Below are positions 52,068 to 63,916 of a DNA stretch of 64,000 nucleotides, piece by piece. The first letter of the stretch is position 1. Each line of letters opens with the position of its first letter. This stretch comes from Apoda limacodes (taxonomy: Eukaryota > Arthropoda > Insecta > Lepidoptera > Limacodidae). The DNA lies in assembly GCA_946406115.1 (NCBI GenBank), contig OX291550.1, forward strand, positions 21,552,722 through 21,616,721. Direction: 5' to 3'. A model generated the notes under the pieces. The model had not been told where the DNA came from. It ran no database searches and worked only from the letters and a program-made list of their open reading frames with translations. A program made the position numbers and the translations under genes.

Positions 52068-52375
52068 TACCGCTCGCCATCGGCGGGGAATTCATACTCA
52101 CACATTAAAACCTAAATGGTCACGCACAGTGTGCGCACCAAATAATACTAAAGTGCGATTTCAGAGGAACTTTCTCCTGCAACCGCTAAGGATGTAAAAT
52201 GAGCTTCCGGGTTTTCTTTAGGGACTACAGATTGGAGTTCTTCAAAACAAGTGAACTTTAAAAGGGTCAGCAACGTGCAAGTTATACCAGTGTTGCAATC
52301 GGCCCTAGGCTGCGGTGGCCAGTTAACATCAGGTAAACCGTGACCTAGTTTGCCACTTTAGTAGTATGTAAAAAA
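52068..52375 (+). mobile_element. LINE-A fragment, copy A12 (decayed)
   Basis: CGTACCGCTCGCCATCGGCG ... GGACTACAGATTGGAGTTCT ... TAACATCAGGTAAACCGTGA and a short A run. Coding frame lost. Confidence 0.7.
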
Positions 52376-52737
52376 ACCCTTCTGACTCATACCGCATTGT
52401 ACACATAAACTGGACTGGATGTCCAAAATAAAATCTGTCGTTAGCTTATGTCCATCTAAGCATTTTGAATTTACATTTCTATGGCTAGTGTAGAAACGAA
52501 AATTCTTTAATGAATAATCTATTTAATCCCTTCCTGAATATCTTCTAGCTTCTTACTTATGTGAAATAGAACTAACACAGTAAATTAAGAATATTATATA
52601 AAATTATTTTATTATTTTACATTATTTTAATGTAAAAGTACACAACTAAGGTAATATAATTAAGGATAAAAATTCATTCATTCTTATCAGTATTATTAAA
52701 TAACATTGTTTTATATAATTCTTTAATTAAATTTAAT
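52376..52737. other. Stretch without recognised feature
   Basis: AT-rich, nothing recognised. Confidence 0.35.
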
Positions 52738-52895
52738 GATTTGATATCGGCTCCGAAACCATTAGGAAATGTTTATGTCCACATTGTCGGATTATAAGTG
52801 TAGTGTAGGAAGCTCTCGGAACTAACAGGAAATAGAGTTCCTCTGTGAAGAAACTTCATTTCCGCTGAACTAGACCGTAGAGATGGCATATTTTC
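52738..52895 (+). repeat. Family G, copy 2
   Basis: See copy 1 at 46795-46955; opposite orientation. Confidence 0.6.
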
Positions 52896-52904
52896 ACAAC
52901 AAGT

Positions 52905-53660
52905 TCTTAAATTTTTGACCTTAAAAACTGGTGAATAGCTTTTTTATTTATCAAATAAATCCGGAGTTTTTTTTATAAGTAGTTACATTAAATACCAAGT
53001 AGTTTTTGTCGGATTTATTTTTTTCTCATTTAAATCTGATAAATCGGCATTTTATTTATAAAATTAAATATTAGTTTTTTTGTGAGAAACATTAAGAGGG
53101 CGATATAGGCCAGAAAGCTTATTTTTATAATACTAACGAGGTACATGTAAATGTAATCATTACCTCATGTCATACATGACTGTGAGATGTTTTTTGTTAT
53201 ATATAATTTTTAAGTAATTAATGCCATAATGACGCCCTAAAATAATAAAATTTTGGAATTGGAATTTGGAATTTCACGTATTTATATATAGTATATAACT
53301 TTTAGTCAATGCACTTGATAACAACCAATTCTAATTATTTCATTGACTTTCATAACAACCAAATGCAAAACGCGCTTTAAAAATTTGCACAAGAGTTAAA
53401 AGAATGGTGACCTCCAGATTTCTTCTAGTATTAAATACAATAACTAAAAATTACTCAGCAAGGTGTAAAGCACTAGATAAAATTTTATAACATATATTTT
53501 TTTCAATCCATTCACAAAAACTTCGTATTTACGTCTTTACGTCGTATTTACTGTATTTATTTTTCACCTTAACAACTGGTAAATAGCTTTTATATTTATC
53601 AAATTAAACCGAAGTTTTTTTTGTAAGTAGTTACAATAAATACCAAGTAACTATATAAAG
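52905..53660 (+). repeat. Local direct repeat, about 105 bp, two copies
   Basis: 52905-53010 and 53563-53660 share AACTGGTGAATAGCTTTT-like sequence, TATTTATCAAAT, and AAGTAGTTACA.TAAATACC. They lie in the same orientation about 655 bp apart, with unassigned sequence between. Confidence 0.65.
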
Positions 53661-53694
53661 CAAAGTTCTTTGATTATATTATTATTATTTACTT

Positions 53695-53930
53695 TATGCA
53701 GCAACAAGTGCTTGTTGCGTTAAAATGTTTGCAAATAAACAGAATATTGCGTTAAGTACAATGTCGATGGTTGATTGCTCTCGCCTTTGTGAGTGCCAGC
53801 ACATCCCGGATTACTCGATGCATTAGTTTGAGTAATTGAAACACATAGCGTACAGGACAGGTGGTAATTCGTCTGCAACTCTGTTTGTGATTGTTTATTT
53901 CGTACATAATGTGATACTTATTTGTATACT
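53695..53930 (+). repeat. Family H, copy 4
   Basis: Best partner of copy 3: TGATTGCTCTCGCCTTTGTG, CACATCCCGGATTACTCGAT and GGTAATTCGTCTGCAACT. Confidence 0.65.
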
Positions 53931-56239
53931 CATATAAATAGGAACCTAGGTTTCACGCATTGGAAGAACACCTGCCTGCTATGTACAGGGTATTTGGTTT
54001 CATTCCCCATCGAGGCAATAAACATCAGCATTTTGTAAAAAAAAAAAATTAAGTTTGTTTTTGCCTTTGCCCGAAAAATGGTGGTGATAATCTTATACTA
54101 GTCGATTCTCTTCTGTGATATCTGCATGGATTACCTTTTCTATTTATAATATATCTGCCTACTGAGTGCCACTGCTGTATTTAGAGACTGACGTCTAACT
54201 GACGGCAAATCTAGGGTGCCTGATGTAATCGAGAAAGCTGATCCAGTCCAGAAGTTTGGAAGCTTTACAACGCAGATTTAAAGATACGTAATCTCTATGT
54301 CTAACTCCCTCTATGGTTCGATCGGGCTCGAGTGCTGAACCTGAAATCGAACTGACATTTATCGTTACTTCGGTATATTGATAATAGATTAGGCGTTCCT
54401 GAAGAGACCTTTACCTTATCTAAGATTCATATTACACACCCTTAAATCACATTGTGTTCAAATAAACTGTTAAACATATCATTCTATATTTTCAACCATT
54501 TCATGCCATTTCCATCGATTTATATTACTTATGTTTGTACTTATTATTTATTTTTATTATACTATAAGCTAACTTAGCTTTTTCTCATAGCTTTTTTATA
54601 TTTTTATTTTGCTTAAAATAAATTTACTGGAGTAGTTTTCATTATAAAGGCACAGTATAATAGGCCAACAAACTTAATACTAGTAGCAAGTACATGGTTA
54701 GCTTTATTCACAGAACTTCTGAAAAAGTTTCACCATTTACTGCGTACAAAACGTTCACGCGGCGCATTTAAGCTCCAGATGTGACATACTTAAAGTTGTA
54801 GTTAAAGTTACAGAACTTTCCTTACTTGTTCACACAATTTAAGAAGGTACTTTATTAACTTCATTTTAGACTACTATTTATTAAATTTCACAGGAAAGTT
54901 TAGGCCATTGCACTTTTTACCTTCGTACTAATTAGTTTCAGTAAATTACCCCAGTAAGGGTCTTGTACAAATCATCTTATAAAACTCTTACTAATATTTA
55001 AATGTGATTTTTTGTTGTTTGTTTTTACTTACCGTCTGAACGGAACACTCAGTTAACTTGACTTTTGGCACAACGAAGCATGGACGGAGAAGCAATAACT
55101 TATCCCGCTCGAGAGTTGCCACGGGAAATAGATGTTTCTGTGACTGATACTACGAAGCAACGGGACACCGAGATGACCTGATTTTTGAAACATGGATGTC
55201 TCGAAGGGGCATAGAAGAAATCAGTTTATATTTTGGATCGAAAGTTCACACGAAAAATTAAATGTTTTCGTGAGTGATTGCTGGAAACATTTTTACGCGA
55301 CGCAAATTTATGACAGGTATTAAGATTTTTTGCACATGAACGTACAGAGAATGACATAGAGGAACATGGAGTATCAAGGGTGGTAAGGAGAAAATTACTA
55401 TTTAGAGGCTATTTAGAAGCCTAAGGCTTTAATGAGTTATTGTTTTCGTCCCATCTATTCAGAAAGAGGTGAAAGGTGCTTAGTTAAATGCGAGCAAAGT
55501 GGCTCATTCAGGCGCACTTCATATCAGTGACGAAATTACTTTTGAATTTGAAACACTATTTAATTCAAAAGTTTGAAAGTAATTCGCGTCGATACAGTCC
55601 GGGTCGGTACTAAAAAAAAAGCGCGACTACCGACGCGGCATTGGCTTTCCAAATAATAAAAAAAAAACAAGTACTTCTACTTTTTATCAAAATTTTAGAC
55701 AATTTCAATTTCAATTTGATTCACACAAATTGAAAAAAAGATGAGCTCTAGCAGTGAAAGTGAAATATTAACAACTGGAAGTCTAAACTGAAACGCAGAA
55801 ACTCATAATAGTTAAAACAATGACGCTAACTGAGCCAACTTAACCTGTGGCGAAAATAGAGGGGGGGGGGGAACGATTTTGTCATTTGTCAAGAGGCAGC
55901 CGATTGAAACAGCGGTTGCGCGCAAATGTGGATAATTGAAATGACTCATGGTAACTGTAGAATCGGTATGAGCTAAGTTCTTAAAAGCTCACCGCAAAAA
56001 TAAAACACAAAAACTCTCTGATCAAACTCTCTATCTTATAAAGGTGCGGTGCGAAATTAAATTGCAGTATTCATCTGATAGGTCCGAATACACGCGGCTC
56101 AATAGACTCAAGAGGCTCAATACGCCACTTCAACACATCACGTGTAGAGTAGGCTATAGAGCGAAAGAGAGGTTCGAAAGTGTTCTTCAGAGACCTGTCT
56201 ATTGGGCAACGACAGTTGACAAAGCTGAAATTATTATAT
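53931..56239. other. Long stretch without recognised gene
   Basis: Contains an inverted repeat at 55527-55594 (GACGAAATTACTTT and AAAGTAATTCGCGTC, with inner TTGAATT/AATTCAA) and an 11-base G run at 55861-55871. Small GC-richer patches near 54300 and 55620 have no clear frame. Confidence 0.4.
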
Positions 56240-57018
56240 AAAATTATTATGGATAAAACAAAAATGTTCAATGTCCATGTCGAGCCAATACCGGTTGTTG
56301 TTGGGAACGCTACTCTTGAAGTTGTCGACGTATATACATACCTAAGGCAAGTAGTCCAGTTAGGTAGGTACAACTTTGAGAAAGAGGTTAACCGAAGAAT
56401 CCAGCTCAGTTGGGCAGCGTTCGGGGAAGTACGTAACATCTTTTTATCCAAAATACCTCATTGCCTAAAGACGATAGTCTATAATCAATGTGTGTTGCCA
56501 GGTAGATTTATGATACAGAAACGTGGTATTTTACTGTTGGCCTTTTAAATCAGCCCAGAGTCGCTTAGCGAGCTATGGAAAGATCTATGCTTGGTGTTTT
56601 TTTGCGCGATAAAATCCGAAATGAAGAAATTCGCCAAAAAACAAAAGTTACCGACATAGCTCAAACAGTAAGAAAGCTGAAGTGGCAATGGGCAGGCAAC
56701 ATCGCTCGCCGAACCGATAACCGAAGGGGAAGAAAGGTTCTAGAGTGCAGACCATGGATCGGAATATGGGAGAGGGCTACGTTCGACACTAGATCTTCCG
56801 GCTGAAACGACGACGAACGACGCGCTATATCATTCAAAAAATAATAAATAATATGTTTTTAAATGTTTTCCGTCATGATTTTTCACGCTATTCCAATAGT
56901 CTAAAAAAAAGAGTGGAGACCGCGTACGTCAATACAAAGTAGTAGGTGGTGGTAGGATGCGGAAGGCAAGAGGATCGAGAGAAATGGGGCGCCATAGATA
57001 GATATGATGATGATAATT
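56240..57018 (+). mobile_element. RTE-type LINE 3' part, copy 2 (pseudogene)
   Basis: Frames in succession give MDKTKMFNVHVEPIPVVVGN, ATLEVVDVYTYLRQVVQLGR, FEKEVNRRIQLSWAAFGEVR, KIPHCLKTIVYNQCVLP, then after a shift MERSMLGVFLRDKIRNEEIR and VRKLKWQWAGNIARRTDNRR. This is the C-terminal region of RTE-clade reverse transcriptases as I know it. The end shows ATGATGATGA, a TGA-type tail. Frameshifts near 56505 and 56570. Confidence 0.8.
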
Positions 57019-57084
57019 TAAAGATTTATCATATTGTCCTAATTTTGTATCATGTTACCTGTTAATCAACCTATATAAAATTAT

Positions 57085-57215
57085 TACACTCGCAACGAAT
57101 AGTGTATTTGGCCATTCGCCAATACCGAATATTCTGCGAGTTACCTGACCGAATAGTCGGATATTCGGTAAAAGTATCCGACCAGCGCGTGACCTCTCTC
57201 CCACGCCGCGCTGTG
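57085..57215. repeat. Small palindromic repeat, family K
   Basis: ACCGAATATTC, ACCGAATAGTCGGATATTCGGT and CGGTAAAAGTATCCG can form overlapping hairpins. GC-richer than its surroundings. Probably a foldback repeat. Confidence 0.55.
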
Positions 57216-58060
57216 TGTTTTAGCATGTTTAGTTTGGTGCTCATAGAAAAATTCAATATTATTAACGACAGGTCAACATCTTTCCTAGTCTTTTAGGTTC
57301 TAATAACACTAGAACTTAGCGGATCCCCAAGCGCGCGACGAACTTTAGAGTTATTTTATGTATGTATGTACAATTAAAACAAATGTTTAAGAATTCAGAT
57401 TCTGAAAAACATTAATTAATTGTTTGGTTACTTAGAAAAGAAGACAGCAAATTAAAATGGGGTTTAGGCCCAGAAAAAAAATTATTGTGAACTTATAAAA
57501 CCTTGATACTCATGAAACGTAAAATAAAATATTTTGTTATGAAGAAATAATCAGTACAATGCTAATAAGTGGGTTTTCCAAAATATAACCCATTTGAAAA
57601 AATAATCAAAACAACGCCATCGAGTGGGCTAACCTTATACATAATTCAAGTTTTCCTCAATGAAAGTACGATAGCAAGTTAGGTTAAATAATTTTACCTT
57701 AAACAAGCGACTCGAATTTTGTTTAAATCAATACTAATAGTATACATAGCTTACTGGTTTTACAGGAAATGCTAAGCAGGATGTTTTATAAACAAATGAA
57801 ACAGAAATGTTGCAAAATAAACGCTTTTTAAAGTTATTCTAAATAGTTTTCTGCTTAACTTATCTAAAAAAAAAACACTGTTAGTTGTAATAAAGTTGGC
57901 AATACGTAGCTTACGTGCAAATTAATGTTAAGTTTCACTAACTAGGAACTAATTACACACTTAAACATTTTACGAATTATAATATCTGCCTATCTTTTAG
58001 TTTAAATAGGGTGATGCTTAAAAAAGAGTGCGATGATGTTGTTAAATGTAGCAGTATGTT
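57216..58060. other. Stretch without recognised feature
   Basis: AT-rich, nothing recognised. Confidence 0.35.
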
Positions 58061-58884
58061 TATTCCGAGGTCCGTGGATCTAAAAACTGCTACCTTATTT
58101 TTAATTGGTTAGATTAACCTTGTGGCTGCCTTTCTTAACGTTGAAGGGTGACTGGCCGTATGTTCTATCGTTAGTAGGGGCCTAGCTGGCACAAAGGGGT
58201 TTCTTTAAGATATATCAAACAAAAGGGGCATAGATGAGAAATTAACCAAAAGTTATATCGTAGTCGTGAGGTCGCCGCAAGATGCCTTTGGCATGCCCGA
58301 CGTGTAGTACCAAAATCCGACTCAAACCGGTCAATGACCTGGGAAGTAGAAGTTGTCCGAAAAGTATGCACCGAATGCACTGTCCACTAGCACTTTACTA
58401 AAACTGTTGTCCCCGTGGACGAGATGTTCAAAACAATATAAAACTCCGATCACTAGGTCTGCTTTCCGAATCGCAGGTCGCGCAACCGTGTCTATGCGTC
58501 TACGGTCGGCTGCGCTTTCAGGTCAAGTCACACAAAGCGAGTGACGTAGCACGCTTATCTTTACTGAACAATCCCACGGCTCAGCCATATCGAAATGGGG
58601 CTGAGACTCCTCAAATAACAGGGAGACGGGACAAGGTCGCCACAGCTCGTTTCAGAATGGAGCCACCAACTAATACCTCAGCTACTCGAGGAATTCCATC
58701 CTGCCCTGGAAACAATTGCAATATATAAGGAGGAGCAGCATATTGGCCTCCTTCACTAACACTGCTAGGCACAACCACTAGTGCCTGTACGTTCGCCGGA
58801 CCCTTGTCTCTCTCTCGCTACAGCGATTCAGCGGTTTTGATATACTATGATATTCGGTAGTATTAGAGAATGCCTAAAACTATG
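58061..58884. other. GC-richer unassigned block
   Basis: Clearly higher GC than its flanks for about 0.8 kb. Frames of 63-69 codons exist on both strands but neither gives a recognised motif. It could be an old transposon body, an LTR or a gene fragment. Confidence 0.35.
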
Positions 58885-59000
58885 AACGATGCAATGGTAG
58901 AAAGTAGCTGTGGACATTATGTTAAATTCCTCCCCCCTTATACAAGCGCAGCAGTAGAACACACACAGGGAGAACTCTCTCCTCAATACCGCCTTCGTTT
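58885..59000 (-). mobile_element. LINE-A coding fragment, copy A13
   Basis: GATGCAATGGTAGAAAGTAG, then GAACACACACAGGGAG and TCTCTCCTCA, matching 50145-50245 of copy A10. Confidence 0.65.
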
Positions 59001-61036
59001 CCCTAATGAAGAAGCCTTGATAACAAGCTTGTTGTAAGAGTTCTTACAAAGTGGGAGACATTTTTCTAGTGCTAAAGATAGGTTCTGAGTGATAAGCCGT
59101 TTTTTTGTCATCAATAGTCATCATTCACTATGAAGATTACACTCATTCCATTGTACATTAAAGCAAAAACCATTTTTACATTGATATTGTTTCTGAGCTG
59201 ATTTTGTCTACCATGGATTGAAGTTTTTCCATGGCTAAAATGTAACCCGACCAAGTGAAATTGCTTGTTAGTTTCATATGACACGTACATATATGCTACT
59301 ATGAGTTCATTGAATTTGGATTTATTTATTTTTGTTGAGTTGTCGCGTCGCTAAGTAACTTAGTAGAAGTTCTTTATTTACAAAATTTACAGTTTCTCGT
59401 GACGGGGCCTATAGGTCATTGTTTGATACAGTCAATGTTGGCATGATAGTTTCGGGGATTCAATTAAAAAATTGTTTGACGAAGAAGATATTTAAATTTA
59501 ATAAATAGTTACTTTAGATAGGACAGATATAAAATCGCTGCTATAATTTTTCACTGTTTATTTTATTTTTAATGAACGCCAACCCAATATCCAACGCATG
59601 GATATTGCCCCAAATTGCACATATAACTCAAACTTGAATCACCATAAAAAAAAAAATATTTTGACATCTTTTAGGATGTAATGAAGTTGAATTAATTTTA
59701 CATGATCAAGGTGTTTCAGAGGTAAAAGGTACTGTTGTGCCATTACTGTGGTAGAAAGTCGTAAGTATATTGTTATACCTCATATTGTTTTTATGGCTCT
59801 TTGGAAGCTCTTAGAGGAGTAACTGTGTGTTAGTGACTACTCGCGACTGTCCGACTGTTACCGGTGCTCGACAGTCGCATCACCAAATGTATTTTGAGTG
59901 GCGATATGTTTATTGTTTTAAATTTTAGTGCAATAAAGTTTGTATGGATAAATCTGATTTGGTTTCACCTTAAGCGGCCGCAAAAAAATTGGATTTATTG
60001 CGACCGTAGCGTTGCGTTAGAGGCACATTTCTGACATGCCATATTCAAATCGCATTCCAGTTTAAAGAGCATTTGGGAAAGCTATTGAGGTGTTCCACTC
60101 GAGTACCCAATCGGCTCTTTGAATGCCAAACCCCTAAACGCTGGAATGTTCAATTGATATTGAATACTGAAACGGAATTATCTCTAAGGATTGCACTATT
60201 CTAGTGATTTTAGTACAATCACAGTAAAATAAATATTAAATGTTTACATAAATTAAAAGTTAATAAAATTGTTAATAAGCTATGTTTGATGAATTTTGAG
60301 AACAAACTGCTAACCGTGATAATTAAAAAAGAAACAGTTTTTCTTTTTTATTAACTTTTTTTTCTCTATTTATATGTTTGTGTATTACGAAATAATTCTA
60401 ATTAATTCTTAAAGTCTACAAAAATACTACTATCAATTATCAATCAGTATCTTTTTCCATCGTTAAATATTTTTGTGATGGTTGTCCCACTTCCAACCCA
60501 CTAATTTTCAATCCAAAGTTCTCTTTAAATTTTCAACTAAATCTTATAGCACTTCCACATTTCTATTGTATATTTTCTACGTTAAATCCACAATGTTTGC
60601 ATAATTCATTTAACCTACAAAAAAAATCTATATTCGCCCTATTATTCCTTGAGTACTTGTTTTTTATTTTAATACAATATCTGGTGTCTATTCTGTGCCT
60701 AATTAAATCACATATGGACCTTGTGACACAGATGTGTGCATGCAATTATGAAACTTGGGTGGTAAACCTTTTAAGACCGTGACTGTACCTACACAGGTAA
60801 GTATAGATACCTATTTTTAATAATAATAAAAGTTACAATACTGACTTATGATAACTCATTTCCATTCGCTTCGTGTTGAATAAACGCCAAACCAATAATT
60901 AGTGAACCGATAAATCGAAATATCGTTATTGCCTCTATTTGCACATTCAGCTGAATCTCGAATTACAATAAAGAATAGAATATTTTGAAATCGTTGAAGC
61001 TGTCAAATAAAATTAAGTTTTGCTTAATTAGGATTG
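59001..61036. other. Long stretch without recognised gene
   Basis: 60054-60148 has an imperfect inverted repeat (CATTCCAG.TTTAAAGAGC and GCTCTTTGAATG..CTGGAATG). Otherwise AT-rich with nothing recognised. Confidence 0.35.
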
Positions 61037-61195
61037 AATATACTAGCTGTGCCCCACGGTTTTACTTGTTGGTTTATCATGTGATATATATATATATATA
61101 TAACATCCCGGAATGCATAAGTTACGTGTAAGTATAAGTTTCAAATCAATCCTATTAGCTAGTTTGAGAACGTACAGACAAACGCAAAAATATTC
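61037..61195 (+). repeat. Family-Q repeat, copy 2, with (TA)n
   Basis: ACTAGCTGTGCCCCACGGTT parallels 26345 onward. It contains a TA repeat at 61085-61102 and ends with ACGTACAGACAAACG-like sequence. Confidence 0.5.
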
Positions 61196-62139
61196 AAACC
61201 TAACCTAGGCTACTTTGTGACCCTGTCGTTGGCAGAAGGTAGTGAGTGCCTGCCGTACTGAGAAAAAAAAAACGAGTTGCACTCCGGGAGTGCCGGCAGA
61301 AGTGAAAACCTTTACACACGATTCGCGCTTAACACTTAAATATGTCACAAGACATGTCTTTGACATTGTCAAGAAATAATAATGTTTGTTTATTTACTTT
61401 TTGACGTAGTATATTTGACATCGCAATCTGTCATAGAATTAAAATTCCATATCCAACCTCCCTGTACTACTCATAATCGCGAATACTAAAAATAAAAATT
61501 ATAATAGGCGTGGCATTACGGTTTCCGTCTTACGAATTTCCACGATTAGGACACGTGACCTGACGCGAGTTTATCATTTTTTACCATACCAAAAAAAGTG
61601 CACAACGCCGCTAAAGAAGTTTTTACTTCAAAAATAAGTAAACTAGCCTTTTAACTTAATAATATTTGGGAAGATTACGATTCCATTCCTGCCTCCTGTC
61701 AATTGTTAATATAAATGTACCAACATGCAACACTGCACTTGTCCTCGTTAACCATACAATAGCCATTGCGCTGTGTGTGCATTTTGTGATCTATTTTACA
61801 CCTGGTCAAATTCTACAACCAAAAATAACCTCTAAGACAAAAATAATTCTTGCAGCATCGCTATTAATTAAAGGAGATTTTTCCTGAAGTGGTAAGGATT
61901 AAGGTTGATAATCTTTGAGTAATTACTAGCTAAGCTGAGTAACTTTTAATTTTTTCCGATCGGGATCTTGTGATTGAGGTATATATTTTGTTTTTATATA
62001 CACTAATTTACCAACATTTCCCTTTTTAAATCTCTTTTTTAATATAGCTATAATGTACCTACTAATAAAAATCCTAATTTCGTCCCTTATAAACATAGTG
62101 GTCGGTGAAAAGAGGATATGCTCCACATTACTCCATCGC
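61196..62139. other. Stretch without recognised gene
   Basis: ACTCCGGGAGTGCCGGCAGA near 61281-61300 is a short GC-rich dyad. Nothing else recognised. Confidence 0.35.
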
Positions 62140-62340
62140 AGCTTAGTTGGTAGTGTGACCGGCTGCTGTGCAGAGGGTGTGGGTTTGATTCTCGCACTGT
62201 ACAAACATTTATGTAATAAACATTTGTGTTTGTCTTGAGTCTGGGTGTATTTATGTATGATATGTATGTATTTACAAAAATAAATAAAATAAATAAATAA
62301 ACCAGACGCCGCTGTGTGTAATGTCCAAAAATATTTATCC
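62140..62340 (+). mobile_element. tRNA-derived SINE, copy S5
   Basis: The only SINE on the plus strand. TAGTTGGTAGTGTGACCGGC, GTGTGGGTTTGATTCTCGCA (B box with one change), TTGTGTTTGTCTTGAGTCTG and GCTGTGTGTAATGTCCAAAA in order. Confidence 0.8.
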
Positions 62341-63002
62341 TTACACACACATGATGTGGTATGTAAGTATGGGAATAAAGCCAGTGATTGCCCCCTTAGG
62401 AATCGAAACCGTGACAACCGTGATATATATACATACATTAATTTCTCTGAGGTACTACATCACAGTATTAAATAATTATCTGAATTTCGGAAACGCAGAG
62501 AGGCCGGAAACGGAAGTAAAGCGGGCAGTTCATGGTTTCCGGTGGTGTTGCAGCGCTGAGCACGTTCCGGTCTGTTATCCTACAGCACTTCCGGTCACAG
62601 TGCAGCTGACTACTATTGTTAATGTTATGGTTTTATCTAGCAAGGTTTTATTAAAGGAATTATTTTCTACCACCATATATTTTATAAATAAACAATACTT
62701 AATAAATAATAATGATAATTATAATAATCAATATTTTTTCTAGTAACCAGCGTATATATAATATTAAAAAATACTTATAATATTAAATATTACCGTCATC
62801 TGATCCCAAACACAGAATACATCAATAGCTCACTCCACGACCACACTATGGCCTTTACAACCCCGGGCTTAGGGGCAAAACCACACGTAGGTATACGACT
62901 TTGAATCATCCTGAACTTAGATCCGCAACGTATGCGTGTGGAGAATGAGTTTAAAACGCTTAGTATGTGACAATTCTGATATATTCTGTGTACCAAACTA
63001 AG
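62341..63002. other. Stretch without recognised gene
   Basis: A GC-richer patch at 62490-62610 contains several CCGG motifs but no supported frame. The 140-codon open stretch at 62321-62743 starts inside the SINE and has no motif. Confidence 0.35.
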
Positions 63003-63197
63003 CACAGGTTGTACTTTGGATACTAAACCATGGATACAAATACATATATAATACATGTTTTGTTTTGTAAATGCATACATATTATTCATAGAAAATACCC
63101 AGTCTCAAGATAAACGCAAATCGTTGTAGTGTGCGGGAATCGAACCCACGGCCAGCTACCCAGAAGGCAGGTTATTGCCCACTTAACCACGGAACGC
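63003..63197 (-). mobile_element. SINE copy S6, with a different head
   Basis: The body (GGATACAAATACATATATAA, AAATGCATACATA) matches the other SINEs. The head is CGTTCCGTGGTTAAGTGGGC.. with GTGGGTTCGATTCCCGCAC, so its tRNA-like part differs from S1-S5 outside the B box. Confidence 0.65.
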
Positions 63198-63909
63198 TGA
63201 ATTTAATGATATAATTGTTACTTTCAATAAAAAAACCCAAATCGTCGAAAAATACCGAAGAATGATGAAATATAATTAACATTTTAGTTATATTAATTAA
63301 AGTCCTAAATGAACGTTAGTAACAATGCTCAATTGAGTTTCCTTTTTTAAAGAAATTTGTTAGAAAATAAGTCACGTTCAAACAAGGCGTAGTAAACCTC
63401 GCTCTATTAAAACTTATTTAAAAAAAGAATATTTATACATACAAATGTTGTATTTAAACAAAAGAAAGAATATAAGAATAATGAACACATCGATTCTAAT
63501 CTGTAATAAAAATTACTTATTCAACAGTAAAATTCAGTTTCAAACTTAGCGCAACTAGAATGGGCAATACTTACAGCAAAACTTGCAGAATAGTACTCGG
63601 ATCAAAGCTCCAACTCAAGAGGTTATTAGCAGAAAGCTCTCAAAAGCGTGCCTATAGCTTTGAGTAGCGGCTTTCATTCCGCCCGCGTAACCGCCCAACA
63701 TTTGGCGTATGGACACAGTTTGAGTAACACGTTTAACTTTGTCGTGACTGTTCGTAAATACGTTTCTAAACTTTTCACTTTGTATCTAAGGTTTTTTCGC
63801 ATAAGTTTTAAATAAGACAGACTTGTTAAAGTGTGTTTATTTTTATGAATAGTTATTTCAAAGATAGTTTTGTAATGTGTTTTATAATAGTGGTATAAAC
63901 AGCGGGACA
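63198..63909. other. Stretch without recognised gene
   Basis: AT-rich, with a GC-richer patch at 63640-63710. See findings for a possible first exon at its right edge. Confidence 0.35.
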
Positions 63910-63916
63910 ATGAGAG
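63910..63916 (+). CDS. Very weak candidate first coding exon
   Basis: ACAATGAGAG|GTAAGC: an ATG in acceptable context seven bases before a good splice donor. Very short first exons splitting the signal peptide are known from insect cuticle-protein genes, but the window ends 84 bases later, so nothing more can be seen. Could easily be chance. Confidence 0.12.

Noticed and set aside
56071..56451. 126-codon minus-strand frame
   Set aside because: Shadow of the RTE coding strand, which carries the recognisable motifs.
61926..62438. 170-codon minus-strand frame
   Set aside because: Most of it is the antisense of SINE S5. The openness follows from the repeat.
62321..62743. 140-codon frame
   Set aside because: Begins within a SINE tail and runs through simple AT-rich sequence. 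No domain-like segment.
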